Below are positions 8,272 through 17,343 of a DNA stretch of 48,097 nt, one piece after another. The notes beneath the pieces are model-generated. The model made no database searches. It saw nothing but the letters and a program-made list of their open reading frames with translations, and was not told the DNA's origin. How positions within the stretch are numbered: position 1 is the stretch's first letter; every line of letters starts with the position of its first letter. The position numbers were made by a program, and so were the translations under genes. The stretch spans positions 1 to 48,097 of the forward strand of contig CANQFR010000003.1 of the NCBI GenBank assembly GCA_947599905.1. The letters are read 5' to 3'. Origin of the DNA: an uncultured Lachnospiraceae bacterium (lineage in GTDB: Bacteria > Bacillota > Clostridia > Lachnospirales > Lachnospiraceae).

Positions 8272-9227
8272 AAACGCCTGTGAGCAGACCGCCGCTTATC
8301 ATCCTTACCGGCCCCACGGCAGTCGGGAAAACCGAGCTGTCGATCCGGCTGGCGAAGGCCGTGGGCGGGGAGATCATCAGCGCAGATTCCATGCAGGTCT
8401 ATCGCCATATGGATATCGGTTCCGCCAAAGTGACGCCGGAAGAGATGGACGGCGTCCCCCATCACCTCATTGATATTCTGGAGCCGACGGAAGATTTCAA
8501 TGTGGTTACATTCCAGACGATGGCGAAGGAAGCCCTGCGCGGGATCTATGGCCGCGGCCATATTCCGGTTGTGGCAGGAGGCACAGGCTTTTATATTCAG
8601 GCGCTTTTGTATGATATTGATTTTACGGAAAATGATACTGACACGGCGCTCAGGCAGGAATTGGAGCAGCTGGCGGCCGTACGCGGCGCCGAATATCTCC
8701 ATGATATGCTGAAAGCAATCGATCCGGTATCCGCTCAGGCCATCCATGCCAACAATATCAAACGGACGATCCGCGCGATTGAGTTCTACCGTCAGACCGG
8801 CGAGCCCATTTCCGCCCACAATGAGTTGCAGCGGCAGAAAGAGTCACCGTACCATTTTCTGTATTATGTCTTAAATACCGATCGCGAAACGCTTTATGAG
8901 CGCATCGACCGCCGGGTGGACCGGATGATGGAAGAAGGGCTGGAAGCGGAGGTGAGGCGGCTGGCGGTCATGGGCTGCAGCCGGCAGATGGTCTCCATGC
9001 AGGGGCTGGGATACAAAGAGATTCTCGCTTGCCTGGAAGGAGAATACCCGCTTAAGGAGGCAGTCCGTATCATCAAGCGGGACACCCGCCATTTTGCGAA
9101 GAGACAGATTACATGGTTTAAGCGTGAGCGGGACGTGAGGTGGCTGAACCTGCCGGATTTCGGGAATGACAGGCAGCGGGTTCTTGCGCATATCCTGGAT
9201 GAGATGAAAGAACAGCAGATGATATAG
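8268..9227 (+). CDS. miaA: tRNA dimethylallyltransferase
   Basis: A 319-residue enzyme that adds a dimethylallyl group to N6 of A37 in tRNAs reading UNN codons. The P-loop GPTAVGKT is at residues 15-22, followed by DSMQVYRHMDIGSAK, GGTGFY and the C-terminal GLGYKE and KRQITWF motifs. GTG 8268 is chosen because AAGGAGA stands before it and it overlaps the previous stop. It is directly followed by a YnbB-like gene, a pairing common in Clostridia. Length normal. Confidence 0.96.
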   Translation: MKTPVSRPPLIILTGPTAVGKTELSIRLAKAVGGEIISADSMQVYRHMDIGSAKVTPEEMDGVPHHLIDILEPTEDFNVVTFQTMAKEALRGIYGRGHIPVVAGGTGFYIQALLYDIDFTENDTDTALRQELEQLAAVRGAEYLHDMLKAIDPVSAQAIHANNIKRTIRAIEFYRQTGEPISAHNELQRQKESPYHFLYYVLNTDRETLYERIDRRVDRMMEEGLEAEVRRLAVMGCSRQMVSMQGLGYKEILACLEGEYPLKEAVRIIKRDTRHFAKRQITWFKRERDVRWLNLPDFGNDRQRVLAHILDEMKEQQMI

Positions 9228-9302
9228 ACGATTGTACGATGCGCCGGACCGGATCGCCGGTGCAGGCGGAATCGACAGACAAACAATAAGGAGTATACGA
9301 TC

Positions 9303-10589
9303 ATGCAATCAGAATTTAAACAGATGTATGAATCTCTTGGCATCAGTGAAAATGTGCTTTGCTTCGCCTCAGCGGCAGAGGCTTCCTTAAAGCAGCGCTT
9401 TGAAGCAATTGACGCCCGGGCCGAGTATAACCAGATGAAGGTTCTTAAGGCCATGCAGGACAACCGGGTCAGCGACATCCATTTCGCTGCCACGACGGGC
9501 TACGGATATAACGATCTCGGCCGCGATACCCTGGAGCAGGTCTATGCTTCCTGCTTCCATACGGAGGCGGCGCTCGTGCGTCCTCAGCTCATGAGCGGCA
9601 CCCACGCCCTTCATATCGCGCTGTCTGGGAATCTCAGACCGGGAGACGAGCTTCTGTCCCCGGCCGGCGGCCCTTACGATACGCTGGAGGAAGTGATCGG
9701 GATCCGCCCATCGGTCGGCTCCCTCGCCGAATACGGCGTTTCCTACCGTCAGGTGGAACTGCTGCCGGATGGAACCTTCGACTACGATAATATCGCGAAA
9801 GCGATCAACGATAAGACGAAGCTGGTCACAATCCAGAGATCCAAAGGCTACGCCACACGGCCTACATTTTCCGTCGGACAGGTCGGGCAGCTGATCGCGT
9901 TTGTGAAAAAGATCAAGCCGGACGTGATCTGCATGGTGGACAACTGCTACGGGGAATTTGTCGAGACGATCGAGCCCACCGACGCAGGAGCGGATATGAT
10001 CGTCGGCTCGCTGATCAAGAACCCTGGCGGCGGTCTGGCCCCCATCGGCGGCTATATTGCAGGCCGGCAGGACTGCATCGACCGCGCTTCTTTCCGCCTG
10101 AGCGCACCGGGGCTGGGCAGAGAGGTGGGCGCAAGCCTCGGACTGAACCAGTCGCTGTATCAGGGTTTTTTCCTCGCTCCCACGGTGGTGGCAGGCGCCT
10201 TAAAGGGTGCCGTTTTTGCCGCGAATGTCTACGAAAAGCTGGGTTTTTCCGTCCATCCGAACGGAACGGAGGAGCGGCATGACATTATCCAGGCGGTCAC
10301 TTTCGGAAAGCCGGAAGCGGTTATCGCATTCTGTGAGGGAATCCAGGCCGCGGCGCCTGTCGACAGTTACGTGAAGCCGGAACCCTGGGATATGCCGGGA
10401 TATGATTCGCCGGTCATTATGGCTGCAGGGGCGTTTGTTCAGGGGTCGTCCATCGAACTGAGCGCGGACGCGCCAATCCGGCCGCCGTATACGGTCTTTT
10501 TCCAGGGCGGGCTGACCTGGTATCACGCGAAGCTGGGAATCTTAAAGTCCCTGCAGGCCTTATGTGACGCGGGTATTGTGAAAATGTAA
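9303..10589 (+). CDS. YnbB-like PLP-dependent protein (methionine gamma-lyase / aluminium resistance family)
   Basis: A 428-residue fold-type I PLP protein. The likely Schiff-base lysine is Lys239 in GSLIKNPGGG, and Asp213 in MVDNCYGEF would contact the pyridine ring. FAATTGYGYNDLGRD near the N-terminus is typical of the family labelled aluminium resistance protein or methionine gamma-lyase family. The true reaction of most members is not established. AAGGAG precedes the ATG. A short GC hairpin (9241-9263) lies in the gap after miaA but lacks a U-tract. Confidence 0.88.
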   Translation: MQSEFKQMYESLGISENVLCFASAAEASLKQRFEAIDARAEYNQMKVLKAMQDNRVSDIHFAATTGYGYNDLGRDTLEQVYASCFHTEAALVRPQLMSGTHALHIALSGNLRPGDELLSPAGGPYDTLEEVIGIRPSVGSLAEYGVSYRQVELLPDGTFDYDNIAKAINDKTKLVTIQRSKGYATRPTFSVGQVGQLIAFVKKIKPDVICMVDNCYGEFVETIEPTDAGADMIVGSLIKNPGGGLAPIGGYIAGRQDCIDRASFRLSAPGLGREVGASLGLNQSLYQGFFLAPTVVAGALKGAVFAANVYEKLGFSVHPNGTEERHDIIQAVTFGKPEAVIAFCEGIQAAAPVDSYVKPEPWDMPGYDSPVIMAAGAFVQGSSIELSADAPIRPPYTVFFQGGLTWYHAKLGILKSLQALCDAGIVKM

Positions 10590-10669
10590 ACCGGTTCGCA
10601 TAGCTTTCGTTTCTTTACGGCAGCCGGCAACATTACGTTTTCATTACATTTTTGCAATCGCTGTATACA

Positions 10670-10697
10670 TTGATACCATTTTATGGTAAACTATATC
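10670..10697 (+). promoter_or_regulatory. Candidate promoter of radC-mreC with an operator-like inverted repeat
   Basis: TTGATA (5/6), 16 bases, TATATC (4/6). Inside the spacer TACCAT-TTT-ATGGTA (10674-10688) is a perfect 6-bp inverted repeat, well placed to bind a repressor. The remainder of the 155-base gap shows no clear terminator. Confidence 0.45.
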
Positions 10698-10744
10698 TGT
10701 CTGTTTCCGCCGTCGTACCTGGAGGGGAGAGAGCGGAGGAAGCG

Positions 10745-11449
10745 ATGGATAACACAGATAACAGAAGAATGAAAGAACTCCCGGCTGACAGTCGCCCTTA
10801 TGAGCGCTGTATGCGGCTGGGACCGGAAGCGTTAAGTGATGAAGAGCTGCTGTCGATCATCATCCGCACCGGAAGCCGCGGACTGAATTCCCTGGAGACC
10901 GCGAGACGCGTACTGGCGCTGAGCTATCCGAACGACGGCATTCTGGGACTTTCGCATTTGTCCCTGCAGGATCTGACCGGCGTGGAGGGAATCGGCACGG
11001 TCAAGGGGATCCAGCTGCTATGCATCGGCGAATTATCCCGGCGGATCAGCAAACGGTATGCGATCTCGCGGATTCGGACCATTGATCTGCCGGAAGAAGT
11101 CGTGAATTATTATATGGAGGACATGCGGCTCATGGAACAGGAGCAGCTGTTCGCCATGTTTCTGGATATGAAGCACCGGCTGATCAAGGATATGCAGATC
11201 TCCAAGGGAACCGTCAGTATGGCGGTTATTTCCCCGCGGGAGGTATTTATCGAGGCGCTGAGATGCCGGGCTACGGGCGTGATTCTTGTGCACAACCATC
11301 CGAGCGGCGATCCGACGCCGAGCCGGCAGGACTGCCTGATGACGGAACGGATGCGGGAAGCCGGGAGCCTTTTGGGGATCCAGCTTCTGGATCATGTGGT
11401 CATCGGCGACCACGCCTACTGCAGCTTTAAAAGAGAAGGTAGATTATAA
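10745..11449 (+). CDS. radC: RadC-family JAMM-domain protein
   Basis: A 234-residue RadC/YsxA protein. The N-terminal helix-hairpin-helix-like region includes GVEGIGTVKG. The C-terminal JAB1/MPN domain carries the metal-binding motif HNHPSGDPTPSRQD with His183, His185 and Asp196. The molecular function is unsettled despite the DNA-repair name. ATG 10745 follows GCGGAGGA; the track start at 10652 lies in the promoter region. It overlaps mreC by one base (TAATG). In many Bacillota mreB sits between radC and mreC; it is missing here. Confidence 0.93.
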   Translation: MDNTDNRRMKELPADSRPYERCMRLGPEALSDEELLSIIIRTGSRGLNSLETARRVLALSYPNDGILGLSHLSLQDLTGVEGIGTVKGIQLLCIGELSRRISKRYAISRIRTIDLPEEVVNYYMEDMRLMEQEQLFAMFLDMKHRLIKDMQISKGTVSMAVISPREVFIEALRCRATGVILVHNHPSGDPTPSRQDCLMTERMREAGSLLGIQLLDHVVIGDHAYCSFKREGRL

Positions 11450-12294
11450 TGGAATCCAAATACAACCGCTATATTCTGATCGCCATTACCGTCTGTTGCC
11501 TGGCGCTGATCGCTGTTACTAATTTTACCGATCAGTGGCTGGCTCCTTTGCGTACCGCGGTCGGCTACCTTGTCACCCCGATCCAGGCCGGAGTCAACAG
11601 CGTCGGCGTCAGAATCTACGACGGCGTCGCCGATTACACGAAACTGAGGAACGCGCTCGAAGAGAACAAACAGCTTAAGGAGCAGATCGCGGCCCTGACG
11701 GAGGAGAATAACCGTCTGACCTCAGAAGTTTTCGAGCTTGCGCGGCTTCGCGAACTTTATGAGCTCGATCAGGACTACCTTCAGTATGAGAAGACCGCCG
11801 CCCGCGTGATTGCCAATGATTCCGGCGACTGGTTTCAGGTTTTTCGCGTCGACAAGGGATCTGCGGACGGAATCCGGGAAGGGAATAATGTCCTGGCCGG
11901 CGGCGGACTCGTGGGGATTGTGACCGACGTCGGCGCTCATTATGCGACGGTTCGTTCCATCATCGACGACGCGAGCCGTGTCAGCGCGATGGCGGTGCAG
12001 TCCGGCGATACCTGCATCGTGGGCGGAGACCTGACGCTTTACCGCGAGGGGCGGCTGACAATCTCGAATATCCAGAAGGACGGCGATGTGAAAGACGGCG
12101 ACCGGATCGTGACTTCGAATATCAGTTCCAGCTACCTGCCAGGCATCCTGATCGGCTACGCCAAGGATATCACGCTTGACAACAACCACCTGACCAGTTC
12201 CGGCTATCTGGTGCCGGCAGCGGAGTTCCATAATCTGCGGGAGGTCCTGATCATCACCGATGTGAAGGAGACCGCGGATCCGGAGGTGGAGTGA
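11449..12294 (+). CDS. mreC: Rod shape-determining protein MreC
   Basis: A 281-residue bitopic protein of the elongasome. A membrane anchor lies at about residues 8-25, a coiled coil at about 66-109 (LEENKQLKEQIAALTEENNR), then the beta-domain with DKGSADGIREGNNVLAGGGLVGIV. It scaffolds PBP2 and RodA outside the membrane. The start overlaps the radC stop by one base, and mreD overlaps its own stop, so radC-mreC-mreD are coupled. Confidence 0.95.
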   Translation: MESKYNRYILIAITVCCLALIAVTNFTDQWLAPLRTAVGYLVTPIQAGVNSVGVRIYDGVADYTKLRNALEENKQLKEQIAALTEENNRLTSEVFELARLRELYELDQDYLQYEKTAARVIANDSGDWFQVFRVDKGSADGIREGNNVLAGGGLVGIVTDVGAHYATVRSIIDDASRVSAMAVQSGDTCIVGGDLTLYREGRLTISNIQKDGDVKDGDRIVTSNISSSYLPGILIGYAKDITLDNNHLTSSGYLVPAAEFHNLREVLIITDVKETADPEVE

Positions 12295-12812
12295 TGCGGC
12301 GCGCCATTGTCAATATCCTGCTGATTCTTGCGGCGTTTACGGTCCAGAACTGTATTTTTCCGCTGATTCCCGTTCTGGTCTCCACGCCGAATCTGCTGCT
12401 GATTCTGACCTTTTCCTTCGCCTTTATGGACGGAAGGCGGATGGGGATGGTTTACGGCCTTCTGGCCGGGATTCTGCTCGATTTGTTTTACAGCGGGCCG
12501 TTCGGCTTCTATACGCTGTTATATGTGTATGTCGGGTACTGCAACGGAAGCCTGACCAGGTATTTTTATGAGGATTATGTCACGATTCCCCTGGTGCTTG
12601 CACTTGTCAATGAACTGGCCTACAACCTTTATGTGTATGTGTTCCGGTTCCTGATCCGGGGACGTCTGGATTTTTTGTATTATTTCCGGGAACTGATGGT
12701 GCCCGAGACGATTTTTACGGTCGTTACGACGCTGTTTATGTACCGGCTGCTTCTGTATATCAACCGGAAGCTCAGGGATTTTGAAAGCGGGAGGGATACC
12801 ACCCTTGTTTAA
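12294..12812 (+). CDS. mreD: Rod shape-determining protein MreD
   Basis: A 172-residue integral membrane protein with about five to six spans and typical motifs (ILLILAAFTVQN near the start, GLLAGILLDLFYSGPFGFYTL). It is part of the MreBCD elongasome. ATG 12294 is preferred over the GTG one codon earlier because GGAGG is better spaced. It overlaps mreC and the following PBP2 gene. Confidence 0.92.
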   Translation: MRRAIVNILLILAAFTVQNCIFPLIPVLVSTPNLLLILTFSFAFMDGRRMGMVYGLLAGILLDLFYSGPFGFYTLLYVYVGYCNGSLTRYFYEDYVTIPLVLALVNELAYNLYVYVFRFLIRGRLDFLYYFRELMVPETIFTVVTTLFMYRLLLYINRKLRDFESGRDTTLV

Positions 12813-15690
12813 GGAGATTCTGGAAATTATCACAGAACTTTTGAAACGCCTGGTCGCGTCCAGGCTTTTTCTGCTGTTCCTGATTTTCACCGGAATGTTT
12901 CTGACCCTTATCGGAAGGCTGTTCCATCTGCAGATCATTGACGGTGAACAGTACCTGAATGACTATGTGACGACGACGTACCGCTCGATGACCACGCCCG
13001 GCACGCGGGGCAATATTTACGATGCCGACGGGAATCTTCTGGCATACAACGAACTGTCCTATTCGGTCACGCTGCGGGATACCGGCACTTATAAAACCAA
13101 CCAGGCGATGAACCTGATGCTCTATGAGCTGGTACGGATTCTGGAGAAGCATAACGAGGATGTCGCCGCAAGGCTTGAAATCGGCTTCGACGCCGACGGC
13201 AACCTGATCTATACCTCTTCCTCGGAAGCGGCGAGGAAGCGCTTCCTGCGCGATTATTACGGCCTGACTTCTGTTGAGAAGCTGGACGATGCCGCCGGGA
13301 AATACCCGTCCAATATTACCCCGGCGGAGATACTTGCGCAGCTGCGCTCCAAAGAACGCTATGATCTGGACAGCTTAAAGGACAAGAATGGCAACGCCAT
13401 CGTCCTGACAGACCGCGAGGCGCTGCAGATCGCTCATCTGCGCTATGCGCTTTCGCTGATCGCCTACCGTAAGTACGTGACGGTCAATGTTTCCGACGAT
13501 ATTTCCCAGGAGACGCTGGCTGATATCATGGAGCACACGGCGGATATGGACGGCGTGGAAATCGCGCAGTCTACTGTGCGCGTCTATAACGATGCGGTCT
13601 ATTTCGCGCCTGTGATCGGCTATACCGGCAAGGTTCAGACTGATCAGCTGGAGGAACTGCAGGAGCAGGATCCCAGCTACGACGCCAACGACATCGTCGG
13701 ACGTACCGGCGTGGAGGCGTCGATGGAAGCCGTTCTTCACGGCCAAAAAGGCGTCACCAATATGTATGTGGACAGCTACGGACAGATTCTCAAGGTGGAA
13801 GAGAATTCCACCGAGCCGCAGGCAGGAGACGATATTTATCTGACGATCAGAAGCGACCTGCAGAAGGGTATTTATCATCTGCTCGAACAGCAGCTGGCCG
13901 GCGTCCTGGTGTCCCACCTCGTGAACCGGGAGGTAACGGAAGAGGAGAACCGTGACTCCAGTAAGATCAAGATCTCCGTTAAGGACGCCTATTTCCAGCT
14001 GATTAACAATAATGTCCTTTCCTTAAGCCATATGGCCGGGGAAGAGGCAGATGAGGTTGAACGGGAGATTTACGGCAAATATGTCGCCTCCCGCGAACAG
14101 ATCCTTTCTGAGATCGAGGCACAGTTAAGCGATCCGAACGCGCCGCCGCTTGCTGAGCTGCCGGAGGATATGCGCGCCTACATGAATTTCATTTTCTCGT
14201 ATCTGTCGGGCGACACGGTCGGGATTGTCAAACGTGACCTGATTGACCCGGAGAGCAAAGAAGCCATCGCGTGGAACGAGGGGACGATCAGCCTGAGGGA
14301 CTATCTCTATTCCGGTATCTCGGGCAGCTGGGTTGATACGACGAAACTGGAGACAGAGCACAAGTACTCAAGCGCGGACAACAGCTTCCAGACCCTTAAG
14401 GAATATGTGATCGGCGCCATCCGCGATGACACCGCCTTTACCAAACGGATTTACCGGTATCTGGTTGACCAGGACATTATCACCGGGAAGGAACTTTGCC
14501 TGGCGCTGTATTCGCAGGGCGTTCTCGCATACGATGAAGAGCAGATCCGGCTTCTGAAGGCTTATGGGACGGACTATGCGTTTGATTTTCTGGTTGACAA
14601 GCTTACCAAACTGGAAATCACGCCGGCTCAGCTTGCGCTCGACCCGTGTACCGCCGGGTGTACAGTCGTGGATATTGAGACCGGTAAGGTTCTGGCGTTG
14701 GTCACCTATCCCAGCTACGACAACAACCGGATGAGCGGCAGTGTGGATCCGGTCTATTTTAATCAGCTGAATAACGATTTGTCGCGGCCCTTTTATAACA
14801 ATGCGACGCAGGCGCTTAAGGCTCCCGGCTCGACCTTTAAGCCGATCACGGCGATTGCGGCCCTGGAGGAAGGGGCGGTCACCATAGACGAAGAGATCGA
14901 GTGCACAGGCCGCTACACGGATATTACGAACCCGATCCGCTGCTGGATTTATCCGGGCAGACACGGCAAGCTTACGATAAGCGAGGGCATTCAGGAGTCC
15001 TGCAACTATTTCTTCGCGGAGCTGGCCCACCGTCTGTCGACCGATGAAAACGGCGTTTACTCCACCGACACTGGTCTGAAGCTGATCCAGAAATACGCCA
15101 CGATGTTCGGTCTGGACCACACTTCCGGTATTGAGATCGAGGAGAACGCACCAAGCATTTCGGACATGGATCCGGAGCGTTCCGCCATGGGACAGGGCAA
15201 CCACGCCTATACGAATGTGCAGCTTTCCCGCTATGTGACGGCGCTGGCCAACCGCGGCACCGTCTTTGAACTGAGTCTGATCGACCGCATCACAGAGGCG
15301 GACGGGAGTCCGGTTCAGGAGTATGTGCCGGAGATCTCGAACCAGATTCAGGTGGCGGATTCCACCTGGAATACGGTCCAGCAGGGCATGCGGAATGTGG
15401 TCGCCCTCGGTTCCGTGCGGACGATTTTCCGCGATCTCGAGATCGATATCGCCGGCAAGACCGGTACCGCGCAGGAGAATGCGCGCGGCAACCATGCGTT
15501 CTTCATTTCCTATGGTCCCTATGAACACCCGGAAATTTCCGTGACCGTCAACATTCCCTACGGTTACAGTTCCGCGGAGGCGGCGGCTGTGGCGAAGAAC
15601 GTATACCGTTTGTATTACGGATATACAGATCTGGATTATATTATGAACACCGGCGCACTGGATGCGACCGACATCGTCGTCGGCGACTGA
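12805..15690 (+). CDS. mrdA: Penicillin-binding protein 2 (elongasome transpeptidase), extra-long form
   Basis: A class B PBP of about 961 residues that crosslinks sidewall peptidoglycan with RodA. It has an N-terminal membrane anchor (about 14-35), a dimerisation domain beginning TPGTRGNIYDADG and a C-terminal transpeptidase with Ser676 (STFK), Ser732 (SCN) and Lys885 (KTGTAQ). About 240 residues (roughly 367-612) lie between the usual LTI..DLQ element and VVDIETGKVLALVTYPSYD, where most PBP2 proteins have only a few tens. The start is probably TTG 12805 behind GGGAGGG; TTG 12781 is an alternative. It overlaps mreD, so translation is coupled. Confidence 0.93.
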   Translation: MFKEILEIITELLKRLVASRLFLLFLIFTGMFLTLIGRLFHLQIIDGEQYLNDYVTTTYRSMTTPGTRGNIYDADGNLLAYNELSYSVTLRDTGTYKTNQAMNLMLYELVRILEKHNEDVAARLEIGFDADGNLIYTSSSEAARKRFLRDYYGLTSVEKLDDAAGKYPSNITPAEILAQLRSKERYDLDSLKDKNGNAIVLTDREALQIAHLRYALSLIAYRKYVTVNVSDDISQETLADIMEHTADMDGVEIAQSTVRVYNDAVYFAPVIGYTGKVQTDQLEELQEQDPSYDANDIVGRTGVEASMEAVLHGQKGVTNMYVDSYGQILKVEENSTEPQAGDDIYLTIRSDLQKGIYHLLEQQLAGVLVSHLVNREVTEEENRDSSKIKISVKDAYFQLINNNVLSLSHMAGEEADEVEREIYGKYVASREQILSEIEAQLSDPNAPPLAELPEDMRAYMNFIFSYLSGDTVGIVKRDLIDPESKEAIAWNEGTISLRDYLYSGISGSWVDTTKLETEHKYSSADNSFQTLKEYVIGAIRDDTAFTKRIYRYLVDQDIITGKELCLALYSQGVLAYDEEQIRLLKAYGTDYAFDFLVDKLTKLEITPAQLALDPCTAGCTVVDIETGKVLALVTYPSYDNNRMSGSVDPVYFNQLNNDLSRPFYNNATQALKAPGSTFKPITAIAALEEGAVTIDEEIECTGRYTDITNPIRCWIYPGRHGKLTISEGIQESCNYFFAELAHRLSTDENGVYSTDTGLKLIQKYATMFGLDHTSGIEIEENAPSISDMDPERSAMGQGNHAYTNVQLSRYVTALANRGTVFELSLIDRITEADGSPVQEYVPEISNQIQVADSTWNTVQQGMRNVVALGSVRTIFRDLEIDIAGKTGTAQENARGNHAFFISYGPYEHPEISVTVNIPYGYSSAEAAAVAKNVYRLYYGYTDLDYIMNTGALDATDIVVGD

Positions 15691-15724
15691 TAGAAAGGCC
15701 GCAGAACAAATAAGGAGGAATCGT

Positions 15725-16375
15725 ATGAAAAGTTCTGTAGTGATCAAGAGCAACCGGTCCGGCATGACCGTGATCCTGGACCCCGATCTGCCGTTTGACC
15801 AGCTCCTTGCGGATGTAGCCGCCAAGTTCAGCGAAAGCGCGAAATTCTGGGGTTCCGTGCAGATGGCCTTAACGCTTGCGGGCCGGGAACTGTCGCCGGA
15901 GGAAGAATACGCGCTGGTGAATGAGATCACCGGCAATTCGGATATTGAGATCCTCTGCCTGCTGGATGAGGATCTGGAGCGCACGCGTAAGTGCGAGAAA
16001 GCGCTGAATGAGAAGCTGATGGAGATTGCAGCTGCCGGCGGTCAATTTTGCCGGGGCACGCTTCACTCAGGCGAAAGCCTGGACGCCGAGACCAGCGTGG
16101 TCGTGATCGGCGATGTCGAGAAAGGCGCCAGAATCGTTTCCAAGGGACATGTGGTCGTAATCGGCGATCTCCGCGGTTCCGTCGCCGCCGGAATCTCAGG
16201 CAACGCCGACGCGATTGTAGCGGCCATGGAAATGGCGCCGTCGGCGCTTCGGATCGCCGATTACGAGGCACGCTGTTCCGAGAAGGGCAAACGCCTTGCG
16301 AAAGGCCCTGTGATCGTCAGCGTAGAGGACGGCCAGATCAGCATCCGCAGTATGCGAAAAGGCCTGTTTGGCTGA
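15725..16375 (+). CDS. minC: Septum site-determining protein MinC
   Basis: A 216-residue FtsZ antagonist. The N-terminal domain (about 1-100) is followed by the right-handed beta-helix C-terminal domain starting at FCRGTLHSGESL and containing VVVIGDVEKGARI and VVVIGDLRGSVAAG, which binds MinD. AAGGAGG precedes ATG 15725; the track start at 15662 is inside the PBP2 gene. It lies directly after the PBP2 gene and before minD. Confidence 0.95.
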   Translation: MKSSVVIKSNRSGMTVILDPDLPFDQLLADVAAKFSESAKFWGSVQMALTLAGRELSPEEEYALVNEITGNSDIEILCLLDEDLERTRKCEKALNEKLMEIAAAGGQFCRGTLHSGESLDAETSVVVIGDVEKGARIVSKGHVVVIGDLRGSVAAGISGNADAIVAAMEMAPSALRIADYEARCSEKGKRLAKGPVIVSVEDGQISIRSMRKGLFG

Positions 16376-16475
16376 AAAGCGGGGCAGGGCGGCATGGCAT
16401 TGGTTCATGTCCGTCTTTGCGCTGCACTCCGTCGTCTTAGACAAAAATTCTTCACAAAATTATATAAAATGATAC

Positions 16476-16504
16476 TGGAAATATCCATAAAGATAGGGTA
16501 GAAT
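16476..16504 (+). promoter_or_regulatory. Candidate promoter of minD-minE-rodA
   Basis: TGGAAA (4/6), 17 bases, TAGAAT (5/6), 34 bases before the minD ATG in an AT-rich 163-base gap. A second weaker pair (TAGACA-17-TATATA, 16438-16466) lies upstream. Nothing else was seen in the gap. Confidence 0.5.
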
Positions 16505-16538
16505 ATCTGTGACAGCTTATTTTTTGGAGGAGACGTTC

Positions 16539-17329
16539 ATGAGTGAAGTCATCGTTGTTACCTCCGGAAAGGCGGGGTCGGGAAAACCACAACTTCTGCC
16601 AATATCGGGACAGGCCTGGCGATTCTTGGCAAGCGCACCGTGATGATCGATACCGACATCGGACTGCGCAACCTGGACGTTGTCATGGGGCTTGAGAACC
16701 GGATCGTTTACAATCTGGTCGATGTGGTGGAAGGGAACTGCCGTATGAAGCAGGCCCTGATAAGAGACAAGAGATATCCGAACCTGTATCTGCTCCCGTC
16801 AGCGCAGACCCGGGACAAGTCAGCGGTGAACCCGGAACAGATGAGAAAGCTGGTAGAAGACTTACAGGATGATTTCGATTATATACTGCTCGACTGTCCT
16901 GCCGGGATCGAGCAGGGATACCGCAACGCCGTAGCCGGCGCAGACCGGGCCCTGGTTGTGACGACGCCGGAGGTATCCGCGATCCGCGACGCGGACCGTA
17001 TCATCGGCCTTCTGGATGCCGGACAGATGAAGAGCATCCACCTGATTGTGAACCGTGTCCGTCAGGATATGGTCCGCCGCGGGGATATGATGTCTGTGGA
17101 CGATGTCATGGACATCCTCGCAGTGCCGCTTCTGGGTGCGGTTCCGGATGATGAGGCGATTGTGATCTCCACGAACCAGGGAGAACCGCTTGCCGGTACC
17201 GATACGCCCGCCGGACAGGCCTTTTTAGACATCTGCAGGCGGCTGCTGGGCGAGGACGTGCCGCTGACCCTGCCGAATGTATCATACGGGCTTTTCGGCC
17301 GCCTGACAAACCTCCTGCGGAGAGCATAG
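16539..17329 (+). pseudogene. minD: minD, septum site-determining ATPase, broken by a one-base frameshift in the P-loop
   Basis: The frame from ATG 16539 (GGAGGAG upstream) starts as MSEVIVVTSGK and then leaves the MinD frame: AAGGCGGGG is read where AAGGGCGGGG would encode the deviant Walker A GKGGVGKT. The initial frame stops at about codon 35. Restoring one G near 16571-16572 gives a continuous MinD through DTDIGLRNLDVVMGLENR, LLDCPAGIE and the C-terminal membrane-targeting helix (YGLFGRLTNLLRRA). Everything else is intact and minC/minE look functional, so a sequencing or assembly error in a G run is as likely as a true mutation. MinD is the ATPase that carries MinC and MinE on the membrane. 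Confidence 0.88.
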
Positions 17330-17343
17330 AAGGAGGGCGCGCG

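Noticed and set aside
9241-9263. Hairpin after miaA as a terminator
   Set aside because: 7-bp GC stem with one G-U pair but no following U-tract; the next gene is probably co-transcribed.
14368-15984. 538-residue minus-strand ORF opposite the PBP2 gene
   Set aside because: The sense strand encodes a complete PBP2 with all active-site motifs; the antisense frame shows no domain and is due to GC-rich codon structure.
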